A DNA stretch of 43,816 bases from Ghiorsea sp. (GTDB lineage: Bacteria; Pseudomonadota; Zetaproteobacteria; Mariprofundales; Mariprofundaceae), in NCBI GenBank assembly GCA_027019685.1, contig JALUWH010000201.1, positions 1-43,816 on the forward strand. Reading direction: 5' to 3'. Shown one piece after another: positions 32,095 to 40,169 of the stretch. A program made the translations under genes and the position numbers. The notes beneath the pieces are model-generated. The model saw only the letters and a program-made list of their open reading frames with translations, searched no databases and had not been told where the DNA came from. How positions within the stretch are numbered: position 1 is the first letter of the stretch; the number at the start of each line of letters is the position of its first letter.

Positions 32095-32886
32095 TTAAAC
32101 AGCAATTGATTCGCGCTGCATCATTTCCTGAGCAACTTGAAAATACGCCTGAGCTCCTTTGGAGCGTAAGTCATGATACATGACTGGTAAGCCGTAACTC
32201 GGTGCTTCTGACAAACGCACATTTCTCGGAACTACTGCTTCATAAACCTGAGCTCCAAAGTATTCACGCACATCCTTTTCTACTTGGCTTGACAGGTTAT
32301 TCCTTCTATCCACCATAGTTAGTAAAATACCTTCAATCTCTAAATGTTCATTTAGGTTTGCCCGTACACGGCGAATGGTATCCATCAACTGACTCAAACC
32401 TTCCATAGCATAAAACTCTGTTTGCAAAGTCACCAACACGCGATCGGAAGCTGTAAGTGCATTAATCGTTAACATATTTAATGCTGGTGGACAATCGATG
32501 ATTACATAATCAAATGGCTCACCCTTATAATTTTGTAAACAGCTTTTTAAGATTTCCTCTCTTGCACTCAAGTTTACCAACTCAACTTCAGCACCAGATA
32601 AATCAATGGTTGCAGGAACTAAGTACAACCCCTCACAGTCTGTTTCCATAATAGCCTCTTGAAGGTCTTCCCCTCGGCTTAGTAACTCATACATTCCTAC
32701 TTTTACTTTGTCTTTATCAACACCCAAACCAGATGTTGTATTGCCTTGAGGGTCTAAATCTAAAACTAAAACCCGCTTATCAAATGCTGATAATGATGCT
32801 GCTAAATTAATGCTCGTAGTAGTTTTTCCAACACCACCCTTCTGGTTTGCAATTGAAAAAACAGGGCCTAAATTTTTATGTTTCAC
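32095..32886 (-). CDS. parA: Chromosome partitioning ATPase ParA
   Basis: 263 residues from GTG 32886. The deviant Walker A KGGVGKTT (about 16-23), VLDLDPQGNTTSGLG (motif A'), VIIDCPPAL (Walker B, about 121-129) and VTLQTEFYAMEGLSQL are classical chromosomal ParA/Soj. The frame is open up to 32934, but GTG 32886 has GGAGG 8 nt upstream and gives the standard ParA length; the upstream part is the rsmG 3' end read out of frame. The start codon lies inside a perfect parS site, and it overlaps rsmG by 11 bp. Binding of ParB to this parS could therefore affect parA expression. Confidence 0.95.
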   Translation of the reverse strand: MKHKNLGPVFSIANQKGGVGKTTTSINLAASLSAFDKRVLVLDLDPQGNTTSGLGVDKDKVKVGMYELLSRGEDLQEAIMETDCEGLYLVPATIDLSGAEVELVNLSAREEILKSCLQNYKGEPFDYVIIDCPPALNMLTINALTASDRVLVTLQTEFYAMEGLSQLMDTIRRVRANLNEHLEIEGILLTMVDRRNNLSSQVEKDVREYFGAQVYEAVVPRNVRLSEAPSYGLPVMYHDLRSKGAQAYFQVAQEMMQRESIAV

Positions 32887-33448
32887 GTGAAACACCTCCA
32901 ACACCTTCTTTTCCACCCTTAATATAACATACAATTCTCTGCATGTTTTTTGGGTGGTAATCCTCTAATAGACACCAGCCAGTAACATCAGGCATAGTCG
33001 CTTCATCAGGAACAGGTAACACTGCCCTACCGCCATCAACGATATGTTTGTCGCACATCTTTAACAAAAGACGCACTTCAGAAACAGCCCTTGCTACACA
33101 CACTGTTGCATTCAGAGGCTCTAAATCATTAATATCAGCATCATAAGCAACAGCATTTAACTTCAGTTTACGTATAACATGCCGTATAAATTCAGTGCGC
33201 TTCTTTCTTCTCTCAACCAAAATACCTGTAATGTTTTCATTATGTATTAAAAGTGGTATTCCAGGAACGCCCATACCACTACCAATATCCAAAACTGTAT
33301 CCTTATCATCAATCCATTTAGACAAGACAACCGATGGTTTAATAAAAGTTTTATAGAACAAAGCTGAATCTTTAATCGAAGTCAAATTCAAAACCTTACG
33401 GAATTTCATCACCTCATCACAATATAACTGCTGTTTATCATCAATCAT
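32876..33448 (-). CDS. rsmG: 16S rRNA (guanine527-N7)-methyltransferase RsmG
   Basis: 190 residues, a little short for the family (about 205-210). SAM-binding VLDIGSGMGVPGIPL (about 52-66), LVERRKKRTEFIRHV, and VARAVSEVRLLLKMC are typical GidB/RsmG blocks. It methylates G527 of 16S rRNA. ATG 33448 overlaps the mnmG stop by one base (TGATG) and has AAGGA 7 nt upstream; the longer opening to 33499 runs inside mnmG and was rejected. The 3' end codes across the parS of the parA start (ending SRET). Confidence 0.93.
   Translation of the reverse strand: MIDDKQQLYCDEVMKFRKVLNLTSIKDSALFYKTFIKPSVVLSKWIDDKDTVLDIGSGMGVPGIPLLIHNENITGILVERRKKRTEFIRHVIRKLKLNAVAYDADINDLEPLNATVCVARAVSEVRLLLKMCDKHIVDGGRAVLPVPDEATMPDVTGWCLLEDYHPKNMQRIVCYIKGGKEGVGGVSRET
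32879..32894. other. parS site 1 (ParB-binding centromere) at the parA start
   Basis: TGTTTCACGTGAAACA, a perfect 16-bp palindrome identical to the consensus bacterial parS. It spans the parA GTG start codon and the last codons of rsmG. Confidence 0.97.
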
Positions 33449-35340
33449 CACAAATTCCTTTTGAGTTGTGATCGAGACTTTAACCATATCAACATACAAC
33501 TAATAGCAGCTGGTGTAACACCTGATATTTGTGCCGCTTGAGCTAAGGTTTGAGGAAGACTTGAAGATAACTTTTGACGAACTTCGGTACTTAATCCTAA
33601 AACATCTGCATAATTAATATCTGAAGGTATTTGAACTTTTTCTAGGTTTTTAAACTTATCAACCTCAAGTTGTTGTTTACCCAAATAACCATCATAATGC
33701 AATAAAGCTCGTACCGAAACCTCATCTCTAGCATTCAATTGACCTAGTTCTAATAAAGGTAAAACCTTACTCACATCAACATCTGCACGGTGGCAATAGG
33801 ATGCAACAGGCATCCCCTGCTTGGGTACAGGTAAAGATAAACCATTTAATTTCTTTACCCACACTTTACCAGAACCGATAGTAATGTTTTTAATCGACTC
33901 CTGAGCTTTTGTATAAACCTCAGACCTTTGTTGATAACATGAAACCCATGGCTCTTTAAGTAGACCAAGTTTTAACGCATGACCAGATAGACGCATATCT
34001 GCATTATCCTCACGCAACTGCAGGCGAAACTCAGCTCTAGATGTAAACATTCGGTAAGGTTCACTTACACCCTTATGCACCAAATCATCTACCATTACAC
34101 CAATATAAGACTCTGAACGAGTGGGTACCCAAGCATCCAAACCCAAAGCTTTAGATGCCGCGTTAACTCCAGCCAATAAACCTTGAGCTGCTGCCTCTTC
34201 ATAACCTGTTGTTCCATTAATTTGTCCAGCGTGAAATAAACCTGAAACCTTTTTACATTCCAATGTTAATCTAAGCTCTGTTGGATCAACATAGTCGTAT
34301 TCAATTGCATATCCAGGACGAATAATATTTACATGCTCTAATCCTTTTATAGAGCGTAAAAACTTCCATTGAACATCAATAGGCAAAGAAGTTGAAATAC
34401 CATTGGGGTAAACCTCGGCGTGGTCACTACCCTCAGGTTCCAAAAATATTTGATGGCTAGATTTATCTGCGAAACGCACAACCTTGTCTTCTATACTTGG
34501 GCAATAACGTGGGCCTTTACTTTCAATTTGACCAGAAAACATAGGTGAACGTTCTAAATTATCCTTAATAATAGCATGCGTAGCTTCATTCGTTCGTGCA
34601 ATGGCACAATTCACTTGCTTTTGCGTTACCTTGTGATGTAAAATAGAAAAAGGAACTGCAGAAGTATCCCCAGGTTGCTGCTCCAAATTATCCCAATCAA
34701 TAGTTCTTTTATCTAATCGTGGCGGTGTTCCTGTCTTTAACCGACCTACACGAAACTCTTTTTGATAAAGCTCCTGTGTAAGGTGATCAATCGAAGCATC
34801 TCCCAAACGACCCGCTGGAAAACGTTTATCTCCAATATGAATCAATCCACCTAAAAAAGTACCTGTCGTTAAAATAACAGTGGGTGCATAGTGCGCCACA
34901 CCAAAATTATCTACAACGCCCTCAATCGTTTCATGGTTAAATAATAGGTTATTAATACTACCTTGATAAAGATGTAAGCCATCTTGTTCATCAAGCAACT
35001 TACGCATAGCAATATGATACAAACGCCTATCACATTGTGCTCTAGTGGCTTGTACAGCAGGACCTTTACGTTGATTAAGAATACGGTATTGCAATGCAGC
35101 TTTATCAGCTACAACGCCCATCACACCACCCAAGGCATCAATTTCTTTAACCAAATGCCCTTTACCAACACCACCAATGGCAGGATTACATGACATTTTA
35201 GCAATTGTATCAAGGTTTTGTGTAATGAGTCTAACTTTAGCACCACGACGTGCTGCAGCCATTGCAGCCTCACAACCAGCGTGACCTGCACCTATCACTA
35301 AAACATCAACTTCACCATCGGGGTGTTTCACGTGAAACAT
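33448..35340 (-). CDS. mnmG: tRNA uridine-5-carboxymethylaminomethyl synthesis enzyme MnmG (GidA)
   Basis: 630 residues (E. coli 629). Forms the FAD subunit of the MnmE-MnmG complex that modifies wobble U34 in certain tRNAs. FAD motif VIGAGHAGCEAA (about 15-26), SCNPAIGGVGKGHLVKEIDALGG (family hallmark; two parts quoted: SCNPAIGGVGKGH and LVKEIDALGG), TGTFLGGLIHIG, and GQINGTTGYEEAAAQGLLAG are all intact. ATG 35340 gives the usual N-terminus (MFHVKH, then a short link to DVLVIG); an in-frame start at 35364 adds 8 residues. No SD is visible at either. A parS site overlaps codons 1-6. Followed by rsmG with 1-nt overlap. Confidence 0.96.
   Translation of the reverse strand: MFHVKHPDGEVDVLVIGAGHAGCEAAMAAARRGAKVRLITQNLDTIAKMSCNPAIGGVGKGHLVKEIDALGGVMGVVADKAALQYRILNQRKGPAVQATRAQCDRRLYHIAMRKLLDEQDGLHLYQGSINNLLFNHETIEGVVDNFGVAHYAPTVILTTGTFLGGLIHIGDKRFPAGRLGDASIDHLTQELYQKEFRVGRLKTGTPPRLDKRTIDWDNLEQQPGDTSAVPFSILHHKVTQKQVNCAIARTNEATHAIIKDNLERSPMFSGQIESKGPRYCPSIEDKVVRFADKSSHQIFLEPEGSDHAEVYPNGISTSLPIDVQWKFLRSIKGLEHVNIIRPGYAIEYDYVDPTELRLTLECKKVSGLFHAGQINGTTGYEEAAAQGLLAGVNAASKALGLDAWVPTRSESYIGVMVDDLVHKGVSEPYRMFTSRAEFRLQLREDNADMRLSGHALKLGLLKEPWVSCYQQRSEVYTKAQESIKNITIGSGKVWVKKLNGLSLPVPKQGMPVASYCHRADVDVSKVLPLLELGQLNARDEVSVRALLHYDGYLGKQQLEVDKFKNLEKVQIPSDINYADVLGLSTEVRQKLSSSLPQTLAQAAQISGVTPAAISCMLIWLKSRSQLKRNL
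35324..35339. other. parS site 2 at the mnmG start
   Basis: A second perfect TGTTTCACGTGAAACA, directly behind the mnmG ATG, where it encodes FHVKH. It is 2.4 kb from site 1; the two probably form the origin-proximal ParB loading zone. Confidence 0.97.
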
Positions 35341-35470
35341 TTTTTTATTACTAGTCATATACAAACCATATAAATTACAAAGAAATTTTCTATGGCTAAA
35401 TTACAACTTACTTTAAAACACAACATTTAGAGATAAAAAACATAGAAAAGAAGTATAAGGAGTGTTTTTA

Positions 35471-35514
35471 TAAAAAAACAAAAAAAAGGGTGACTTAAGA
35501 AAGCCACCCTTTTT
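35471..35514 (-). terminator. Rho-independent terminator after phosphoribulokinase
   Basis: On the minus strand GGGTGGCTT / AAGTCACCC (35509-35501 with 35496-35488, one G-U pair, 4-nt loop) is flanked by A and T runs and followed by a long T tract (35487-35471). It lies about 20 bp after the prk stop and separates prk from mnmG, whose promoter should lie in 35341-35470. Confidence 0.9.
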
Positions 35515-35532
35515 AGCATCTTTTTTATTAAA

Positions 35533-36393
35533 TTAAGATTTACGTTTTTCCAACATATCATGGATGACGGGAGAAAAAATCAACTCCATAGCTAACAACA
35601 TCTTACTTGAAGGAACCACTAATGTATTACGCCTAGACATAAATGAATTATTTAACATAGATAACAAGTATGGAAAATCAATACCCCACTTTTCAGGTTT
35701 ACGAATACGAATTACCATTAAACTTTCGTCAGGTGTAGGTACATCACGCGCAATAAATGGGTTAGAGGTATCAACCAAAGGAACACGTTGGAAGTTAATG
35801 TCTGTATGACTAAATTGTGGTGTAATAAAATGAACATAGTCATGCATACGAGATAAAATATTATCAACAACAGCTTCAGATGAATAACCACGCATTGCAG
35901 TATCACGGTGAATTTTTTGAATCCACTCAATATTTACCACAGGAACAATACCAACCATTAAATCGGAATAAGGACGAACCTCTTCAACACCACCGTGTAA
36001 CCCTTCATAAAACAACAAATCTGACCCTTCGCCAATATCACGCCAGTCTGTGAATTTACCAGATTCTACACCATAAATTTTTGCTTCTTCATCATCATGG
36101 ACATAAGTACGTGCCTTGCCCTTACCTGTTTCTCCATATGACTTAAAAAGTTCAGCAATTTTATCAAACAAGTTTGCTTCATCAGAAAAATGACTCAAGC
36201 GTTTACCAGCGGCATCAAATTCTTTTGATTTCTCTTTAAAGGTTAACCTATCAAACTTATGGAAACAATCACCTTCAACAATAGCTGGTGTTACATTCTC
36301 TCGATGAAAGATATGTTCCAATGCTACTTTTGCAGTACTTGTTCCTGCACCAGATGAACCAGTTACAGAAATTACAGGATGCTTAACAGACAT
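35533..36393 (-). CDS. prk: Phosphoribulokinase (proteobacterial class)
   Basis: 286 residues, matching the octameric class I enzyme of proteobacteria (about 290). It phosphorylates ribulose-5-P to ribulose-1,5-bisphosphate for RuBisCO. Visible are the P-loop GSSGAGTST (12-20), IVEGDCFHKFDR (about 38-49), and FYEGLHGGV (about 126-134) with the catalytic/ substrate region, then EWIQKIHRDTAMRGYSSEAV. It indicates a Calvin-cycle autotroph; no RuBisCO gene is in the window. It lies between dnaN and mnmG, an unusual place for it, with GGGAG five bases before the ATG and its own terminator. The name could also be read as uridine kinase-like, but the GLHGG block is specific. Confidence 0.93.
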   Translation of the reverse strand: MSVKHPVISVTGSSGAGTSTAKVALEHIFHRENVTPAIVEGDCFHKFDRLTFKEKSKEFDAAGKRLSHFSDEANLFDKIAELFKSYGETGKGKARTYVHDDEEAKIYGVESGKFTDWRDIGEGSDLLFYEGLHGGVEEVRPYSDLMVGIVPVVNIEWIQKIHRDTAMRGYSSEAVVDNILSRMHDYVHFITPQFSHTDINFQRVPLVDTSNPFIARDVPTPDESLMVIRIRKPEKWGIDFPYLLSMLNNSFMSRRNTLVVPSSKMLLAMELIFSPVIHDMLEKRKS

Positions 36394-36484
36394 AAATACT
36401 CCCTATTCATTTTTACAAAAACTTTAATGTAATTTTTATTGTGCTGCATTATGCAGTCAAAGTGGTCTAAATATCAAGATAAAC

Positions 36485-37585
36485 CTAAATACGCATCGGC
36501 ATTAATACATGTCGAGAATGCTCATGCTCTTCTTCTAAAAGTAAAGCAGGTGACAAACTGTCTTTAAGTTGAATTCTCACCACAGGGCTTTTAATTGCAG
36601 ACAAAACATCACGCATATACTTCGCATTAAAGCCCACTTCAACCTCTAAGCCTTGGTAAGATATAGAAATATCTTCTTCGGCCTGCTCCTGCTCAGTATT
36701 ATGCGCCGCAATGGACAATTTATCATTCGTAAAGGTCAGCTTTACATCATGCGTAAAATCATTGGCTACCACTAGACTACGGCGCAAAGCTTGATCCAAA
36801 CAATTTTTATCAATACTAGCTGTATATGGATTATCTTTTGGAATAACATCTTCATATACTGGATATTTGGCATCAATCACTTTAGATGTGAACCTTTGTT
36901 GATTAACTTCAATCCTAACTTGTTGTTTTCCAAGAGATAATTTAACATCATCATCAGATTCTTCTGCAAGCCTTTTAATTTCCATCACTGCTTTTTTAGG
37001 AACAATACACTCAGTTTCATCATGGTCCGAATCAAATTTAAATTCACTTAGTGCCATACGATGACCATCAGTCGTTACAACACGAATACCATGCTCTTTA
37101 GAAACTTCAAATAAACTACCAGTTAAATATTTTCTTGTTTCATCATTGGACATCGCAAAACTGGTTGATGAAATCATATTTGCCAACTCATGACCAGGTA
37201 CTTGTATGGTTAAATCTGTTTCATCAGATGGTTCATTAGGAAACTCATCAGCTGGTTTGGTAGCAAGCTTAAACTTTACGCCACCACTGGTGATATCTAA
37301 AAAAGAACCGTTTGTTCTTAATTCAACAGGTGTTTCAGGATTTAATTCACGAATAATTTCAAAAATCTTCTTTGCTTCAACAGTAAATGAACCTGAACTA
37401 AGGACTTCAGCATTTTGTATACTGGTATAAGTTGCTTGAAGATCAGTGGCTGTAAGTTTTAATGTTTGTTCAACAGTTTCAAATAAGATGTTTGCTAAAA
37501 TTGGATTGGTATTTCTTTTTTCAACAATATTTTGACAACGCTGAATTTGTTGAAAAAGTGATGTTCTGGAAATTTTAATATGCAT
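36485..37585 (-). CDS. dnaN: DNA polymerase III beta subunit (sliding clamp)
   Basis: 366 residues from ATG 37585, exactly the E. coli length. Three clamp domains are seen by order: domain 1 MHIKISRTSLFQQIQRC and ATDLQATYTS, domain 2 TTDGHRMALSEF (about 170-181), domain 3 DVLSAIKSPVVRI to the C-terminal HVLMPMRI (MPMRL-type end). It tethers polymerase III to DNA. The in-frame GTG 37603 adds six residues (REYNS) and is rejected because the family begins at the MHI residues. It follows oriC-like DNA and dnaA on the same strand. Confidence 0.97.
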   Translation of the reverse strand: MHIKISRTSLFQQIQRCQNIVEKRNTNPILANILFETVEQTLKLTATDLQATYTSIQNAEVLSSGSFTVEAKKIFEIIRELNPETPVELRTNGSFLDITSGGVKFKLATKPADEFPNEPSDETDLTIQVPGHELANMISSTSFAMSNDETRKYLTGSLFEVSKEHGIRVVTTDGHRMALSEFKFDSDHDETECIVPKKAVMEIKRLAEESDDDVKLSLGKQQVRIEVNQQRFTSKVIDAKYPVYEDVIPKDNPYTASIDKNCLDQALRRSLVVANDFTHDVKLTFTNDKLSIAAHNTEQEQAEEDISISYQGLEVEVGFNAKYMRDVLSAIKSPVVRIQLKDSLSPALLLEEEHEHSRHVLMPMRI

Positions 37586-37603
37586 ACTGTTATATTCTCT
37601 CAC

Positions 37604-37844
37604 TTATATTAAATTTAATTATCGTCATCGTAGGCATTGTTTATAAGTAGGATAAGCATGCTAATCATAAACAAAACAAACACTTAAATAAAGTTTTTCG
37701 GTGTATATTTGTTCTCACAACCTGTGGATAGATTGCGGATAATATGCTTTTTTTATTTTTTATCACAGATTATCTTTTCAATCACAACTTATCCACAGTA
37801 TAGTCGTAAGGTTGTACATGTATTTATCCACAGCTCATACGGGT
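37604..37844. other. Candidate oriC (dnaA-dnaN intergenic region)
   Basis: About 240 bp without a gene. Perfect DnaA boxes TTATCCACA lie at 37789-37797 and 37824-37832; reversed near-boxes TGTGGATAG (37723-37731) and TGCGGATAA (37734-37742) have one mismatch each. An AT-only stretch with T runs (about 37746-37765) next to them could be the unwinding element. With parS sites and parAB nearby this is a good origin candidate; alternatively the boxes only autoregulate the operon. Confidence 0.65.
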
Positions 37845-39161
37845 TTATCCTTGTTTAAGAAGTAGTATTAAACGATTGATTTCATCATCAAAACCTTGGT
37901 CTTGATTTCGTTCTTGTTGAATTTTCCGGTGTGCATATAAAATTGTTGTATGATCTTTTTTATCAAATTTATCTGCAATTTCAGGCATGGACATCTTGGT
38001 GAGTTCTTTACTAATATACATGGCAACTTGTCTAGGATAAGCAATATTGCGTTTACGAATTTTAGATTTCATATCTTGGATACGTACATTATAATAGTTA
38101 GCAACTTGTTTTTGAATCTCTTCAATCGTAATGGTTTTGGATTGAAGGTTGAGTTGATCGCGTAGCTTATCTTGAGCTAGTTCCATGGTTATGGGTTTCC
38201 CCGATAGTTTTGCATAAGCTGTTAAGCGTGTAAGTGCACCTTCTAACTCCCTAACATTACTAGATATTTTAGAAGCTAATAAAAAACAAATATCATCATC
38301 AAGTGTAATACCTGCTAATTCTACTTTGCTCTTTAAAATAGCCATACGTGTTTCAAAGTTAGGTGGTTGAATATCAGCAACTAGACCCCAATTAAACCGT
38401 GAACGTAATCGTTCTGCCAAATGTTTAATGGCTGAAGGGTCGCGGTCTGAAGTGAGTATGATTTGTTTTTGTGCTTTGTGTAAGGCATCAAAAGTATGGA
38501 AAAACTCTTCTTGTGTACTTTGTTTACCTTCAATAAACTGAATATCATCAATAATTAATACATCGACTTTACGATATTTATCACGAAATGCGGATGTTTT
38601 TTGTCCACGGATGGCATCAATGAGTTCGTTGGTGAAATGTTCACCTGTTCGGTACGCAATACGCACATCTTTATGGGCAACCAAATGGTTAGCAATGGCA
38701 TTAATAAGGTGTGTTTTACCTAAACCAACGCCACCATGAATATATAAAGGATTGTATTGTGCGCCGGGTTGGTCTGCAACAGCCAAACTAGCGGCATGAC
38801 AAAACTCATTACTTGAGCCAACAACAAAGTTTTCAAAGGTGAAACGTTCATCAATAAAACCATCAATATTTTGTTTTTGTGTAGATGTTTTGGTTTGTTG
38901 AACAGGGGCAAGTTCAATGGAGGCATCAATCAAGTATTCTATGTTAATATGGTGTAAGTTTAATGTTTGTAGTGCTTCTAAAATATATTGTTCGCAGTCA
39001 CTTTTGAGGCCATCAATAAAAAACTGATTGGGTACTTTTAGGGTTAAAGTATTGTCATCCAACTGTGTGGAAACAGGTTCAATCCATGCCCCCATTTTTG
39101 CAGGAGATAATTGTGGTGATAAACGTAGCTTAATGGTTTCCCATAATTCTTGATGATTCAT
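37845..39161 (-). CDS. dnaA: Chromosomal replication initiator DnaA
   Basis: 438 residues. Domain I (about 1-80) begins ELWETIKLRLSPQLSPAKMGAWIEP; a short linker; AAA+ domain III with HGGVGLGKTHLINAI (Walker A at 143-150), VLIIDDIQFIEGK (Walker B), and the sensor ILTSDRDPSAIK; domain IV with the DNA-binding signature KKDHTTILYAHRKI (family: DHTTVLHACRKI). Initiates replication at oriC. The protein's first ATG at 39161 fits the family start. Divergent from the PyrK-like gene 100 bp away. Confidence 0.97.
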   Translation of the reverse strand: MNHQELWETIKLRLSPQLSPAKMGAWIEPVSTQLDDNTLTLKVPNQFFIDGLKSDCEQYILEALQTLNLHHINIEYLIDASIELAPVQQTKTSTQKQNIDGFIDERFTFENFVVGSSNEFCHAASLAVADQPGAQYNPLYIHGGVGLGKTHLINAIANHLVAHKDVRIAYRTGEHFTNELIDAIRGQKTSAFRDKYRKVDVLIIDDIQFIEGKQSTQEEFFHTFDALHKAQKQIILTSDRDPSAIKHLAERLRSRFNWGLVADIQPPNFETRMAILKSKVELAGITLDDDICFLLASKISSNVRELEGALTRLTAYAKLSGKPITMELAQDKLRDQLNLQSKTITIEEIQKQVANYYNVRIQDMKSKIRKRNIAYPRQVAMYISKELTKMSMPEIADKFDKKDHTTILYAHRKIQQERNQDQGFDDEINRLILLLKQG

Positions 39162-39262
39162 GGCGTAAGCATAACCAAAAAAGCGGATAATTCACATGTG
39201 ATTATTATACATTGAAGGATTTCGTGGACGAATCTGTGTTTACTATTCAGTATTCACTCCTC

Positions 39263-40132
39263 ATGAAGAATCAACGAAACACAATTTTTGAAGAATACGC
39301 AGAAATATTGGCAAATGTATCCCATGAAGGGGATCAATGTATTATGCGTTTAAAAGCACCCAAAACAGCAAAAACAGCGAAACCAGGGCAATTTGTACAT
39401 ATTCGGGTTTCAGATGCGTTGCCATTGCGTCGTCCTATTTCTATCATGTTAACCAACCCAAGACAGGGCACCATAGATTTGTTGTACAAAAAAATTGGCA
39501 AAGGCACGGAGCAACTTGGGCAACGTAAGAAGGGTGAAGTTATACCCATGTTAGGACCGATTGGTGTGCCTTTTGATTTGTCAGACACAAGTAAACGTTA
39601 TGTTTTGATTGGTGGTGGTGTGGGTGTTCCACCTATGGTGTTCGTGGCGGACACACTGGTACAAAAAGCAGATTTAGTTTTATTTGCTGGGTCGGAAGTT
39701 CCTTTTCCTTTTGCCTTAAAACCCTCCACTTTTATGTTGCCTGGTATTGCAGGAAATACGACTTTAACCATATCTTCACTTGAAGAGCGTGGTATTGCCT
39801 GCAGATTGGCATCCAACGCAGGTTTATACGGTTGTTATGAAGGGCATGTGCCTGATTTGGCGAGAGATTATTTAAGTGCATTAAGTGATGAAGAGCGTGA
39901 CCGTTGTGTTTTATTATCTTGTGGGCCTCACCCTATGCTTCATGCTGTTGCTAAGTTGGGTCGGGATTTGAATATTCCTGCTCAATTAAGCTTAGAAGAG
40001 TATATGGCATGTGGTATTGGTGGTTGTGCTGGTTGTGTGGTAAAAACGATTGAAGATGGACAAGAAAAATATAAGCGTGTGTGTGTAGATGGCCCTGTGT
40101 TTGATGCAGAGCAGTTACCAGAATTTGCTTAA
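39263..40132 (+). CDS. PyrK-like dihydroorotate dehydrogenase electron-transfer subunit family
   Basis: 289 residues of the ferredoxin-reductase superfamily. FAD-binding LRRPISIM (about 56-63), NAD-binding LIGGGVGVPPMVF (about 115-127), and a C-terminal [2Fe-2S] cluster with CGIGGCAGC and a fourth Cys in YKRVC (about Cys250, 255, 258, 274), matching the PyrK layout. In PyrDB it passes electrons from dihydroorotate to NAD+; no pyrD is adjacent. The frame is open upstream with TTG/GTG codons from 39212 (AAGGA at 39215); ATG 39263 is chosen because the family N-terminus follows it, though no SD precedes it. A start 13 codons further upstream (GTG 39224) is the main alternative. Confidence 0.82.
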   Translation: MKNQRNTIFEEYAEILANVSHEGDQCIMRLKAPKTAKTAKPGQFVHIRVSDALPLRRPISIMLTNPRQGTIDLLYKKIGKGTEQLGQRKKGEVIPMLGPIGVPFDLSDTSKRYVLIGGGVGVPPMVFVADTLVQKADLVLFAGSEVPFPFALKPSTFMLPGIAGNTTLTISSLEERGIACRLASNAGLYGCYEGHVPDLARDYLSALSDEERDRCVLLSCGPHPMLHAVAKLGRDLNIPAQLSLEEYMACGIGGCAGCVVKTIEDGQEKYKRVCVDGPVFDAEQLPEFA

Positions 40133-40169
40133 ACGTAAGAAGTTAGAATAGGAAAAACAGGAAGAACCT

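Noticed and set aside
32887..32934. ATG 32934 as parA start
   Set aside because: No SD, adds residues lacking family similarity; GTG 32886 has GGAGG and gives normal ParA length.
39192..39201. TCACATGTGA palindrome upstream of dnaA as an operator
   Set aside because: A perfect 10-mer, but its flanks do not continue the symmetry and it does not match a regulator site that I can name.
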